NCBI GenBank assembly: GCA_944391815.1
Contig: CALXUV010000001.1
Coordinates: forward strand, 1-43,726
Source of the DNA: an uncultured Clostridia bacterium
GTDB taxonomy: Bacteria; Bacillota; Clostridia; Oscillospirales; CAG-272
Direction: 5' to 3'
DNA length: 43,726 nucleotides
The translations under genes were made by a program, and so were the position numbers. The first letter of the stretch is position 1. Each line of letters opens with the position of its first letter. Positions 24,696-34,543 of the stretch are shown in pieces. The notes below the pieces were generated by a model that was given only the letters and a program-made list of their open reading frames with translations, searched no databases and was not told where the DNA came from.

Positions 24696-25487
24696 TTATT
24701 CGGAAATATAATCAATGTGTTTAAGATATTTACAAAGTCTGTCAGCCCAACCGGAGATATAAGGCAAACTCTCTGCGAGTCCCAGCCCGTGACCTCCCTC
24801 AGGATAAATGTGCATTTCAACAGGAATCGAAAGCTTGCGGAGGGAAATTGCATATTTGTAGGAGTTGATTACGTTAACCGCTTCGTCTGAGGAAGTGTGC
24901 CAAAGGAACATCATCGGGGTTGTTTTATCGCATATCATGTGAGGTGTAACGGAGTCTGCAAGAGCGTCGGCTTTATCACCGAGAAGATTTACAAACGAAC
25001 CTCTGTGTCCCTCGATATCTATAACCGGATAACAGAGTATCTGACAGTTTGGCATAAAGTTTTCTTTATCAATATCATCGACTGACTCTCCGTCTATCGG
25101 CAGCTTATAAGTGGATACAAGAGCGGCAAGATGACCGCCTGCCGAAGATCCCATTACTGCTATTTTGTCCTTGTTTATTCCGAATTTTACAGCGTTGGCA
25201 CGAACAAATCTTACCGCTCTTCTTGCGTCGAGAAGAGGGTAGGGGAAGCGGTTCGGGCTAACTCTGTAATCAACGACAAAACAGTCAATTCCGTTCTTAG
25301 CGAGAAATTCAGCATAACCTCTTCCTTCATGATCTGCCCGCATGGCATAGGCGCCGCCTGGGAAGATAACGACAGCCCCATCGCCTTTTTTGTTTTCACT
25401 CGGATAATATGTAATTTTCGGAATTTCTCCGCCTATGTAACCGGGTGTATCTTTTTCCCAAAGTAAAAATTCTTTTTTCTCAGCCAT
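24696..25487 (-). CDS. Alpha/beta-hydrolase (esterase/acetyl-xylan-esterase-like)
   Basis: A 263-residue serine hydrolase of the BD-FAE/Aes-like type. An oxyanion-hole motif F-P-G-G-A-Y (41-46) stands in the place of HGG. The nucleophile elbow is G-S-S-A-G-G-H (about 111-117), an Asp lies in S-S-D-E-A-V and the catalytic His in E-G-G-H-G-L-G. There is no signal peptide, so it is cytoplasmic. Relatives remove acetyl or feruloyl groups from plant oligosaccharides, in keeping with the lyase and glycosidase genes in the window. The ATG has an AAAGGATC SD. Its substrate cannot be read from sequence. Confidence 0.85.
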   Translation of the reverse strand: MAEKKEFLLWEKDTPGYIGGEIPKITYYPSENKKGDGAVVIFPGGAYAMRADHEGRGYAEFLAKNGIDCFVVDYRVSPNRFPYPLLDARRAVRFVRANAVKFGINKDKIAVMGSSAGGHLAALVSTYKLPIDGESVDDIDKENFMPNCQILCYPVIDIEGHRGSFVNLLGDKADALADSVTPHMICDKTTPMMFLWHTSSDEAVNVINSYKYAISLRKLSIPVEMHIYPEGGHGLGLAESLPYISGWADRLCKYLKHIDYISE

Positions 25488-25627
25488 TTTTTTGATCCTT
25501 TCTGTTAATTTGTTTTTTAATTGGTTTATTATTTTTGGGATATAATAAAACGTTGTTTTTTTAGCGCTTGATGTTATATGACTGCCAAATGAAAATTAAG
25601 TTCTGCGAATTACTTGGTTTTTCGGCA

Positions 25628-26926
25628 TTATTGTTTGTCACACTCTTTGGTTTTCACTGCAAATTTGAGATAAAATATCACGGCAACTGAAATAATAAGC
25701 GCAATAAGAGAAACCGCCTGCTGAGCGTAAATTTCAAATCCGAAAACACTGTTTCCGTTTTTCTGAATAAATGCTATAAGAGGGCTTGCAGCAAGAGTAG
25801 TCAAAAATCCTACTGTTCCGGAGACGGCATTGCTGAAAGCTATAATCGGGACAGCATTTTCACTGCCGAACTGCTCATAAATCAGGTTGTAACTGGCACT
25901 GCCTATTCCTGCTTGCGAGACGGCAAGCAGGACTGAATAAATCATAAAAAACACCTTGCCGTTTTCAGGAACTGTAAGTGTACTGAAAATAAAGGCGCCG
26001 GAAAGTATTCCGAAGGAGAGAAGTAGCATAAATTTGAAAGAATATCTGTCAGCAATTTTTCCGATCGGAATTGAAAACAAAGCACGGATTATTCCTGAAA
26101 CGATGGATATTACCGAAATGTAGGTCATCGACAGACCAAGTTCTTTGATCTGATAAGTTCCGAAAAAAGGAGTTGTAATGTAAGTTGCTACGTACCACAG
26201 AACGAAAACCAGAACAACGGACAATATCTTTCGGTTGCTTATCATATATTTGAGATTCATATGTATTTTTTCAGACTTTCCGGCAGCTATTTTCATGGCG
26301 TACGGATCAGTATCTTTTGAAAACACCAAAGTAACGGTGTGAAGGACCATTGAAATGAATATTGCGACTGAGCAGGTGATAAAAGAGCAGATACTCAATC
26401 CTTCAGCGTCAAAACCGTCTATAAGAATGCCGAGTACAGTAGTGTAGATCATTCCGCCGATAAGCGAAACTATTTCTTTCTTTGCGGTAAAAACCCCTCT
26501 GCAACGCGTATCAACCGATTTCATATACCAGGTAAGTTTTATCGGGGCGATAACATTCGATATAGCAAGACCTATCGCAAAAGATACAATAAACAGTACG
26601 GGTTTAAGTTGAGCCGGAATGTTAAAGAACGGAACAAGATAGATAAGACCGAAAAGCGACTGATTAATGATATGGACTGTGATAAGAGTCGGTTTAACTG
26701 ATCTGATGTTCAGATAGATAGCGATAAACTGAAATGCGACTCCGAGCGAAATCATACCGGTAATTATACCTGTGATTTCATCCGAAATGCCAATATATGA
26801 GGCCAGTTTGGCTATGAATGCTCCGGAAACAGTCAGTGTAATCAGGTATTCAAGCAAAGCTTCTGCAATGTAAAGGCATCGGTTCAGAAGGTAAGGGTAG
26901 CTGCGGTTTTTAAATTCAGACAACAT
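25628..26926 (-). CDS. Major facilitator superfamily transporter
   Basis: A 432-residue membrane protein with about twelve hydrophobic helices split by a central loop near residue 210 (H-M-N-L-K-Y-M-I-S-N), and an R-A-L-F-S-I-P-I-G-K-I-A-D-R-Y motif in the second half that resembles the MFS loop 2-3 signature. The substrate is unknown. The start is placed at the ATG at 26926 (CGGAG SD) rather than the ATG at 26971, because the -10 box lies at 26962-26967 and the upstream ATG would sit inside the promoter. Confidence 0.85.
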   Translation of the reverse strand: MLSEFKNRSYPYLLNRCLYIAEALLEYLITLTVSGAFIAKLASYIGISDEITGIITGMISLGVAFQFIAIYLNIRSVKPTLITVHIINQSLFGLIYLVPFFNIPAQLKPVLFIVSFAIGLAISNVIAPIKLTWYMKSVDTRCRGVFTAKKEIVSLIGGMIYTTVLGILIDGFDAEGLSICSFITCSVAIFISMVLHTVTLVFSKDTDPYAMKIAAGKSEKIHMNLKYMISNRKILSVVLVFVLWYVATYITTPFFGTYQIKELGLSMTYISVISIVSGIIRALFSIPIGKIADRYSFKFMLLLSFGILSGAFIFSTLTVPENGKVFFMIYSVLLAVSQAGIGSASYNLIYEQFGSENAVPIIAFSNAVSGTVGFLTTLAASPLIAFIQKNGNSVFGFEIYAQQAVSLIALIISVAVIFYLKFAVKTKECDKQ

Positions 26927-26961
26927 ATGATAACTCCGACAAAAACTATTATAGTCTGACA

Positions 26962-26990
26962 ATTCTATCATGTAAGAAGATGTTTGTCAA
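26962..26990 (-). promoter_or_regulatory. Promoter of the MFS gene
   Basis: Minus-strand TTGACA (26985-26990), 17-base spacer, TAGAAT (26962-26967). A TATAAT also lies slightly downstream (complement of 26947-26952). Confidence 0.8.
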
Positions 26991-26994
26991 TAGG

Positions 26995-27042
26995 TATTTG
27001 AGTCTGATCGGAAAAAAATATTTGAGTCTGATCGGAAAAAAA
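26995..27042. repeat. Two perfect 24-bp tandem repeats upstream of the MFS promoter
   Basis: Units at 26995-27018 and 27019-27042 are identical (TATTTGAGTCTGATCGG followed by seven A). They lie directly upstream of the -35 box. The core AGTCTGA (27001, 27025) occurs a third time at 26953, beside the -10 box and exactly 48 bases from the first unit. They may be regulator-binding sites. Confidence 0.85.
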
Positions 27043-27477
27043 TATATATCCCGGATAAAAGTGAAAGCTGTACTGAATCGGAACTTAAACCTAAAAGATA
27101 CAAGAAAAAATGCTTGAAATGTAAGCAGAAATTACATTTTTTTGGTATGAATTGAAAAGTATCTGTAATGAATTACAGATGTCGGTGTTATTTTTGTAAA
27201 GTATAAAGATAACTTCTTTTCAAGAGACAAAATTACAAACGGCTTGCGAGTTTTGCGCAAGCCGTTTGGCTGTTTCTTATGGGAAAATAAAATCAATGCC
27301 GTCTTGCTTAATTTAGCTTGTAAAACGGTTACGGCGGAATGAAAGACCAATCAGATAAGTAACATTTTTGTTTAAATGTAAAGACCGTAATGTGAAAACA
27401 ATCGGTATTTAATCAAACGTCAGGTTAACATATCCGGAAACACTTTCCCCGTTACTGATTTACCTTAAACTCACTGA
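27043..27477. other. Intergenic region between the MFS promoter and groEL
   Basis: About 430 AT-rich bases. The only structured element is the hairpin at 27237-27267. No ORF with an SD. Confidence 0.5.
27237..27267 (-). terminator. Hairpin downstream of groEL, possible terminator
   Basis: A perfect 12-bp stem (AAACGGCTTGCG and complement) with a 7-base loop. The following minus-strand sequence is only moderately T-rich, so termination of groESL is plausible but not certain. It lies 210 bases past the groEL stop. Confidence 0.55.
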
Positions 27478-29136
<1,659 letters not shown>

Positions 29137-29183
29137 TCATTTATTTAACCAAACAGTAATATCACGTCAAATATCGGGTCATC

Positions 29184-29520
<337 letters not shown>

Positions 29521-29531
29521 CACTACTTGTT

Positions 29532-29559
29532 ATTGTACACTTCAAAACGAAAAATGCAA
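29532..29559 (-). promoter_or_regulatory. Promoter of groESL
   Basis: Minus-strand TTGCAT (29554-29559), 16-base spacer, TACAAT (29532-29537), followed directly by CIRCE. Confidence 0.75.
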
Positions 29560-29910
29560 TAGGTTTTGATAATATTTCACATTTATTTAACAAATAAAGT
29601 TAAAACGATATTTTCTGAGGGTATATATATGCATTTCAGATTGAAATATGAAAAAACAGCCTCTTATAATCAATTTTAACTATCATTTGATAAACAGTGA
29701 GAATAATTTAAGATCGGACAATTATGATATATGCAAGTAGTACCGATACTTTATCATCAATTTTATCATTTAAAGCATAGCATAAAATTTCCGGATTTTA
29801 ATGAATGAAAACCGGTGACGGATATTTAATATATCCAGTCAGCTATAATATTAAGTTCAGATAAAAATGTAGAGTATAAATATTAAAAAATCGTAATCAA
29901 GTAATCAAAT
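29560..29910. other. Intergenic region between groESL promoter and ftsZ terminator, no gene seen
   Basis: Very AT-rich. No ORF with an SD and no repeat that I can support. Confidence 0.5.
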
Positions 29911-29973
29911 AAAAAACCGCAACGAAATTAACTGCAACAAGGATCACCCAAAATTGCAGTTATTTCATTGCGG
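29911..29973 (-). terminator. Terminator downstream of ftsZ
   Basis: Arms at 29917-29937 and 29954-29973 pair over about 20 positions with two interruptions. On the minus strand the stem is followed by at least six T (complement of 29911-29916). It lies about 185 bases past the ftsZ stop. The stretch in between (29974-30157) holds no credible gene. Confidence 0.8.
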
Positions 29974-30157
29974 TCAGTATGTTAATTAAAACCACTAATC
30001 CTTCTGGTTTGTTGCATAGCAAACCTGTAATTCAAAGAAGGGAAGTGAAATGAAATCATGATCCACGGTTTAACAGGTAAGCTTATAACACAAGTAAGTC
30101 ATAAGTATTGTTTATTATGAAAAAGATTTCAAAAAAGGGTGGAGGTCAGATCAGTGA

Positions 30158-31636
30158 TTATTTTTTGTCGTCGTTTCCGAGGTTATGGTCTTTTCTCATT
30201 GCGACGTTCTGGAGGAATTTGAAATCAAGATCAGTGTAGAAAGAAGCGGGACGCTGCGGAGGAGTCTGATCCTGCGGCTTTACCTGTACAGGTTCCTGGT
30301 GGGTAATCTGCTGCTGTACGGGAGCCTGCTGCTGAACAGGACGCTGAGTCTGCTGAGAAGCCGGGGCAGGAGCGGGAGCAGAGTATGCAGGAGCCTGATT
30401 ATACTGCGGCTGCATTGTCGGCTGATAAGCCGGTGCCTGCTGCGGTGCAGCGTTCATGTCTGCTGAATCAGCCGGAACTTCACTGTAAATCTCTCTCATT
30501 CCGCCGCTTCTGGTAGCAATAACGGTAATTTCGATTCCGTCACCTATTTCAGGATCAAATTTAAGACCCCAGATAATTCTTGCGTTCGGAGAAGCCTCAT
30601 TCTTTATCATCTGAGTAGCTTCGGTAACTTCATTAAGGACGATATTTTCATTAGCTATGATGCTGATAATCATACCGTCAGCTTCTTTGATTGAGGTTTC
30701 AAGAAGAGGACTGTTGATAGCCTGTTCGGCAGCAAGCATAGCCTTGTTTTCTCCGGAAGCGATACCGATACCGATATGTGCATCGCCTGAGTTTCTGAGT
30801 ATTGTTGTTACGTCCGCAAAGTCAAGGTTTATGTAGCTTTCGTCGTTTATAAGACGGCAGATGCTCTGAACACCTTTGATCAGAATTTCATCAGCTGCTC
30901 TGAAAGCTTCTTTAATTTCGAGGGGCTTGTTGGAAATAGTAAGAAGTCTTTCGTTCGGAACAACGATAACAGCATCAACGTTCTGACGAAGCTTATTGAT
31001 ACCGTCTTCTGCGGCAGCCATACGTGCTCCGCCCTCAAATTCAAAAGGTTTGGTTACAACGGCAACTGTAAGGATGCCGAGCTCTTTTGCCGCTTTGGCG
31101 ATCACGGGAGAAGCACCTGTTCCGGTACCGCCGCCCATTCCTGCCGTTATGTAAAGCATGTCCACATTCTGGAGCCTGTTTTTAATGAGTTCAATGGATT
31201 CCTCAGCTGCTTTTCTACCTGCCTCAGGGTTAGCACCTGCACCGTGACCTCTTGTGGTAAGACGTCCGATAGCTATTTTGTGTCTTACAGGCGAACTGCG
31301 GAGTACCGGAATATCGGTGTTGACAACAACCATATCGGCGCTTTTTTCTCCGTTGAGGAACATTCTGTTAACAGCATTGTTTCCGCCGCCGCCAATGCCG
31401 AAGACTTTTATGTGAACCTTCTGAGAGGATTCGTCAAATTCAAAATCGTCCCAACCTTCAATGAAACCGTCAGGCGGATCCATCATGGGAGCAGGATTTA
31501 CCGATACAGGCTCCTGTACGGGCTGGGGAGCAACAGGAGTTACGGGTTTCTGGAATCCGGGAGTCGGTGTAGCGAATCCGGAAGCGGGAGTTGCAAAAGG
31601 GTTTTTCTGGGCGTTGTTTGTGTTATCTATATACAT
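30158..31636 (-). CDS. ftsZ: Cell-division protein FtsZ with proline-rich N-terminal extension
   Basis: A 492-residue tubulin-like GTPase that forms the division ring. Residues 1-70 are an unusual Pro/Ala/Gln-rich extension ending in an acidic D-D-F-E-F-D-E stretch; most FtsZ proteins have only about 10 residues before the GTPase. The GTPase core starts near 74 ([13 protein letters not shown]), with the tubulin signature G-G-G-T-G-T-G at 168-174 and the T7 catalytic loop N-L-D-F-A-D-V at 270-276. Residues 390-470 are a Pro/Gln linker. The C-terminus (D-L-D-F-K-F-L-Q-N) only loosely resembles the usual I-P-A-F-L-R peptide. The start is the ATG at 31636 (GGAAAGGA SD); the ATG at 31759 lies upstream of the promoter. 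No other division genes are adjacent. Confidence 0.93.
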   Translation of the reverse strand: MYIDNTNNAQKNPFATPASGFATPTPGFQKPVTPVAPQPVQEPVSVNPAPMMDPPDGFIEGWDDFEFDESSQKVHIKVFGIGGGGNNAVNRMFLNGEKSADMVVVNTDIPVLRSSPVRHKIAIGRLTTRGHGAGANPEAGRKAAEESIELIKNRLQNVDMLYITAGMGGGTGTGASPVIAKAAKELGILTVAVVTKPFEFEGGARMAAAEDGINKLRQNVDAVIVVPNERLLTISNKPLEIKEAFRAADEILIKGVQSICRLINDESYINLDFADVTTILRNSGDAHIGIGIASGENKAMLAAEQAINSPLLETSIKEADGMIISIIANENIVLNEVTEATQMIKNEASPNARIIWGLKFDPEIGDGIEITVIATRSGGMREIYSEVPADSADMNAAPQQAPAYQPTMQPQYNQAPAYSAPAPAPASQQTQRPVQQQAPVQQQITHQEPVQVKPQDQTPPQRPASFYTDLDFKFLQNVAMRKDHNLGNDDKK

Positions 31637-31699
31637 TTTAAGTCCTTTCCGCCGCCGCAAGGCGTGGCTCACAGAATAATAATCAAATTCGTTGAAACC

Positions 31700-31728
31700 A
31701 TTATACTTCATTTTTTTTCGCAATGCAA
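31700..31728 (-). promoter_or_regulatory. Promoter of ftsZ
   Basis: Minus-strand TTGCAT (31723-31728), 17-base spacer, TATAAT (31700-31705), about 65 bases before the chosen ATG. It shows that the longer frame from 31759 is not all translated. Confidence 0.65.
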
Positions 31729-31781
31729 TACTATTTACTAAAGTTTTAAAAAAGTTCACAAAATACTTTACATAAAATTTT

Positions 31782-32354
31782 TCAGATGACCATGTAGGTG
31801 ATTTCTGCGGTAGTTTTCCGGAAATAATGTCGTTTTATCAGGAAAAAGTAATCGGTTTTTACAGCAAGCAAATTAAGTGAAAACCACTTTGCCGCGATGA
31901 AATTGTCACGGCAAACAACGATTACGGGATGCGTGAAGTCCGAAGCTTCCGCTTCTGCGATTCTCAAAAACAACTTTTCGTTTTTGTTTGAGAAAATACG
32001 TTCTTTTGTGATAATTACTGTTATTTTTTCAGCTTCAGCCAGCCAAGGTTTTACAGTTTTTCCGAGTTTGATGTAACGGAAAAAACTGACAGCAACAGCC
32101 AACGCGGCAATCACGAGAAGTACAGGTAAAATCAGAAAAAAGCTTCCTGCGAAAAGAAGAAGCACGGCGCTTTTTTCCAGCAATGTAATGAACATGGCAA
32201 AAGCTTTGAAAACAGCGGAGATAAGTGTGTATTTTCTGATTTTTTTGTAAAGATCAGTAAATATGCGTATTATGCCGCCTTTTCTTGATTTGGCGGCGAT
32301 GTAACCGATATAGGTTTTGTAACGAAAGTAATCGTCAGAATTGATTTTTTTCAT
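31782..32354 (-). CDS. Small membrane protein of unknown function
   Basis: A 190-residue protein that I do not recognise. The basic N-terminus (1-42) is followed by two hydrophobic segments (about 43-62 and 65-90), then a mixed C-terminal domain of about 100 residues ending in a basic patch (I-K-R-H-Y-F-R-K-T). Both ends are probably cytoplasmic. It has a CGGAG SD. It lies upstream of ftsZ on the same strand, so read-through into ftsZ is possible, but ftsZ has its own promoter and no division role should be assumed. Confidence 0.65.
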   Translation of the reverse strand: MKKINSDDYFRYKTYIGYIAAKSRKGGIIRIFTDLYKKIRKYTLISAVFKAFAMFITLLEKSAVLLLFAGSFFLILPVLLVIAALAVAVSFFRYIKLGKTVKPWLAEAEKITVIITKERIFSNKNEKLFLRIAEAEASDFTHPVIVVCRDNFIAAKWFSLNLLAVKTDYFFLIKRHYFRKTTAEITYMVI

Positions 32355-32415
32355 AAAGAACTCCGTTTTCGGGTGATATATTCAAAATATTTACAAAGAA
32401 TAGTAACGTTAAGAC

Positions 32416-32444
32416 TTGACAAACGAAAATCAAATTTATATAAT
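32416..32444 (+). promoter_or_regulatory. Consensus promoter of the topoisomerase-like gene
   Basis: TTGACA (32416-32421), 17-base spacer, TATAAT (32439-32444), both perfect. The first likely start codon lies about 30 bases downstream, which rules out the in-frame codon at 32373. Confidence 0.88.
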
Positions 32445-32477
32445 TATAAGGATAATACGTTGAAAGGAACAATGCCG

Positions 32478-34523
32478 ATGCAAAGGGAAACAACCGAATT
32501 GCAATACGGAGATAACAGTATAAGCAGTCTGAAAGGCGCTCAGCGAGTCAGGGAAAAACCGGAGGTCATATTCGGTTCCCGTGACCTTGAGGGCTGCATT
32601 CACGCTTTTTTCGAAATTCTGTCGAATGCCGTCGATGAAGCAAGAGCAGGATTCGGAAAGGTAATAAATGTAACCGCATATAAAGACCGTTCCATCGAAG
32701 TTGAAGATTTCGGACGCGGAGTGCCGCTCGGATATAACGAGAACGAGGGAAGATACAACTGGGATCTGATATTCTGTGAGCTTTATGCCGGCGGAAAATA
32801 CAAAAACTCAAAAGATTCGGCTCAGTATGAGTATGCGCTCGGAACAAACGGTCTCGGAGCCTGTGCAACCCAGTATGCTTCTGAGTACATGCATGTAAAA
32901 TCTTACAACGGTAAAACGCTGTCGGAAATTGATTTTGCTTACGGTGAACCCACAGGCGAGCTGAGAGTAAGCGAGTTAAAGAAAAATGAAATAAGAACAG
33001 GAACTGTTATACACTGGAAGCCGGATAACACAATTTTTACGTCAATAAAGATACGTAAAGAGAGATTTGAGGACATTCTGAAGCGACAGGCCGTTGTAAA
33101 CAGTGGGATCAAGTTTTGTCTTCGCTGGCAGGAAGAGGACGGAAGTTTTACTCAAAGCGAGTATGTTTACGAAAACGGAATTGTTGATTACGTTAAGGAG
33201 ATAGCAGGAAATGACGCTGTTACTCAGCCGGTTTACTGGGAAGAGACGGTGAGCGGAACTGTTACAAATTCTCAGGACGGCGACGACGGAGATGACAGCG
33301 AGGAAGAAGAAAGCCAGACCGGAGAAGAGTATAAGCTGAAAATGACCGTGTCCTTCTGTGTGACTACAAAAAATACCTGTAAGGAATACTATCATAACTC
33401 AAGTTATCTGGAACACGGCGGCTCACCTGAAAAAGCTGTTCAGACTGCTTTCGTTAATGCTGTAGATAAATACTGCCGCGATAACGGCAAATACAACAAG
33501 GGCGAATCAAGACCTGTTTTCAAAGATATTCTTGACTGCCTTGTGATTGTGACAAACTGCTTTTCAAACATCATTTCCTATGAAAACCAGACCAAAAAGG
33601 GAATTTCAAACAGATTCATCCGTGTGGAAATGACATCCTTTTTCAAGAAGAATCTGGAAGTGTATTTTGTTGAAAATCCGATGGAAGCGGAAAGATTCGT
33701 CAGCCGGGTTCTTATCAACAAAAGAAGCCGTGAACAGGCGGAAAGCACCAGAATCAATATAAAGAAAAAACTGACGGGTAACGTTGACATTGCAAACCGT
33801 GTGGAAAAATTTGTGGCTTGCAGATCGAAAGATCCCGAAAAACGTGAGCTGTACATCGTTGAGGGTGACTCCGCCATGACGTCCTGTAAACTTGCGAGAA
33901 ATTCCGAGTATCAGGCGATAATTCCCGTCCGGGGTAAAACGCTTAACTGTCTGAAAAGCACGTATGACAAAATATTCTCCAGTGATATTATAACCGATTT
34001 GATACGTGTTATAGGTTGCGGAGTGGAAGTCGATAAAAAAATCAAGGGAGATATACCCAGATTTGACGCAAACTCGCTGAGATGGAGTAAAATAATTATC
34101 TGTACAGATGCAGACGAGGACGGCTTTCAGATAAGAACTCTTATACTGACAATGATTTACAGGCTTCTGCCGACGCTGATACCGATGGGAAAGGTTTTCA
34201 TAGCGGAATCTCCGCTTTTTGAGATAACATGTTCCGATAAAACTTATTTTGCTTATGACGAAAGAGAAAAAAATCAGATACTGAAGAAAATCGAAGGTCA
34301 GAAGTACGTGTTGCAAAGATCCAAGGGACTCGGTGAAAACGAGCCGGAAATGATGTGGCAGACGACAATGTGCCCGGCAACAAGAAGACTGATAAACGTA
34401 ACAGAAGCCGATGCAGAAGAGACAGCCGAGATATTCGACACACTTCTCGGTGACAACATAACGGCAAGAAAGAAATATATTGCTGACAACGGAAGCAAGT
34501 ATATGGATGAAGCCGATATATGA
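32478..34523 (+). CDS. Divergent type IIA topoisomerase B subunit (GyrB/ParE-like)
   Basis: A 681-residue GHKL ATPase plus TOPRIM protein. ATPase motifs: E46 and N50 (F-F-E-I-L-S-N-A-V-D-E-A), D77-F-G-R-G-V-P, G-T-N-G-L-G-A (122-128; GyrB has G-L-H-G-V-G-A) and the Q-T-K loop at 371-373. TOPRIM: E-G-D-S-A (462-466) and D-A-D-E-D-G (544-549). Then Q-R-S-K-G-L-G-E (613-620), which is Q-R-Y-K-G-L-G-E in GyrB. An acidic insert (264-285) interrupts the transducer domain. All catalytic residues seem to be present, so it should cut and religate DNA with an A subunit, but no gyrA/parC-like gene follows. It is clearly more divergent than the housekeeping GyrB. The ATG at 32478 has AGGA at a spacing of 9; the ATG at 32472 is possible. 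Confidence 0.85.
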   Translation: MQRETTELQYGDNSISSLKGAQRVREKPEVIFGSRDLEGCIHAFFEILSNAVDEARAGFGKVINVTAYKDRSIEVEDFGRGVPLGYNENEGRYNWDLIFCELYAGGKYKNSKDSAQYEYALGTNGLGACATQYASEYMHVKSYNGKTLSEIDFAYGEPTGELRVSELKKNEIRTGTVIHWKPDNTIFTSIKIRKERFEDILKRQAVVNSGIKFCLRWQEEDGSFTQSEYVYENGIVDYVKEIAGNDAVTQPVYWEETVSGTVTNSQDGDDGDDSEEEESQTGEEYKLKMTVSFCVTTKNTCKEYYHNSSYLEHGGSPEKAVQTAFVNAVDKYCRDNGKYNKGESRPVFKDILDCLVIVTNCFSNIISYENQTKKGISNRFIRVEMTSFFKKNLEVYFVENPMEAERFVSRVLINKRSREQAESTRINIKKKLTGNVDIANRVEKFVACRSKDPEKRELYIVEGDSAMTSCKLARNSEYQAIIPVRGKTLNCLKSTYDKIFSSDIITDLIRVIGCGVEVDKKIKGDIPRFDANSLRWSKIIICTDADEDGFQIRTLILTMIYRLLPTLIPMGKVFIAESPLFEITCSDKTYFAYDEREKNQILKKIEGQKYVLQRSKGLGENEPEMMWQTTMCPATRRLINVTEADAEETAEIFDTLLGDNITARKKYIADNGSKYMDEADI

Positions 34524-34543
34524 CTGAAAGAAGAGGTTTAACA

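Noticed and set aside
24515-24724. 69-residue ORF downstream of phoR
   Set aside because: Starts inside the terminator, has no SD, and overlaps the 3' end of the esterase gene.
26926-26971. Upstream ATG of the MFS gene (26971)
   Set aside because: It coincides with the -10 region of a near-consensus promoter, so it would not be in the mRNA.
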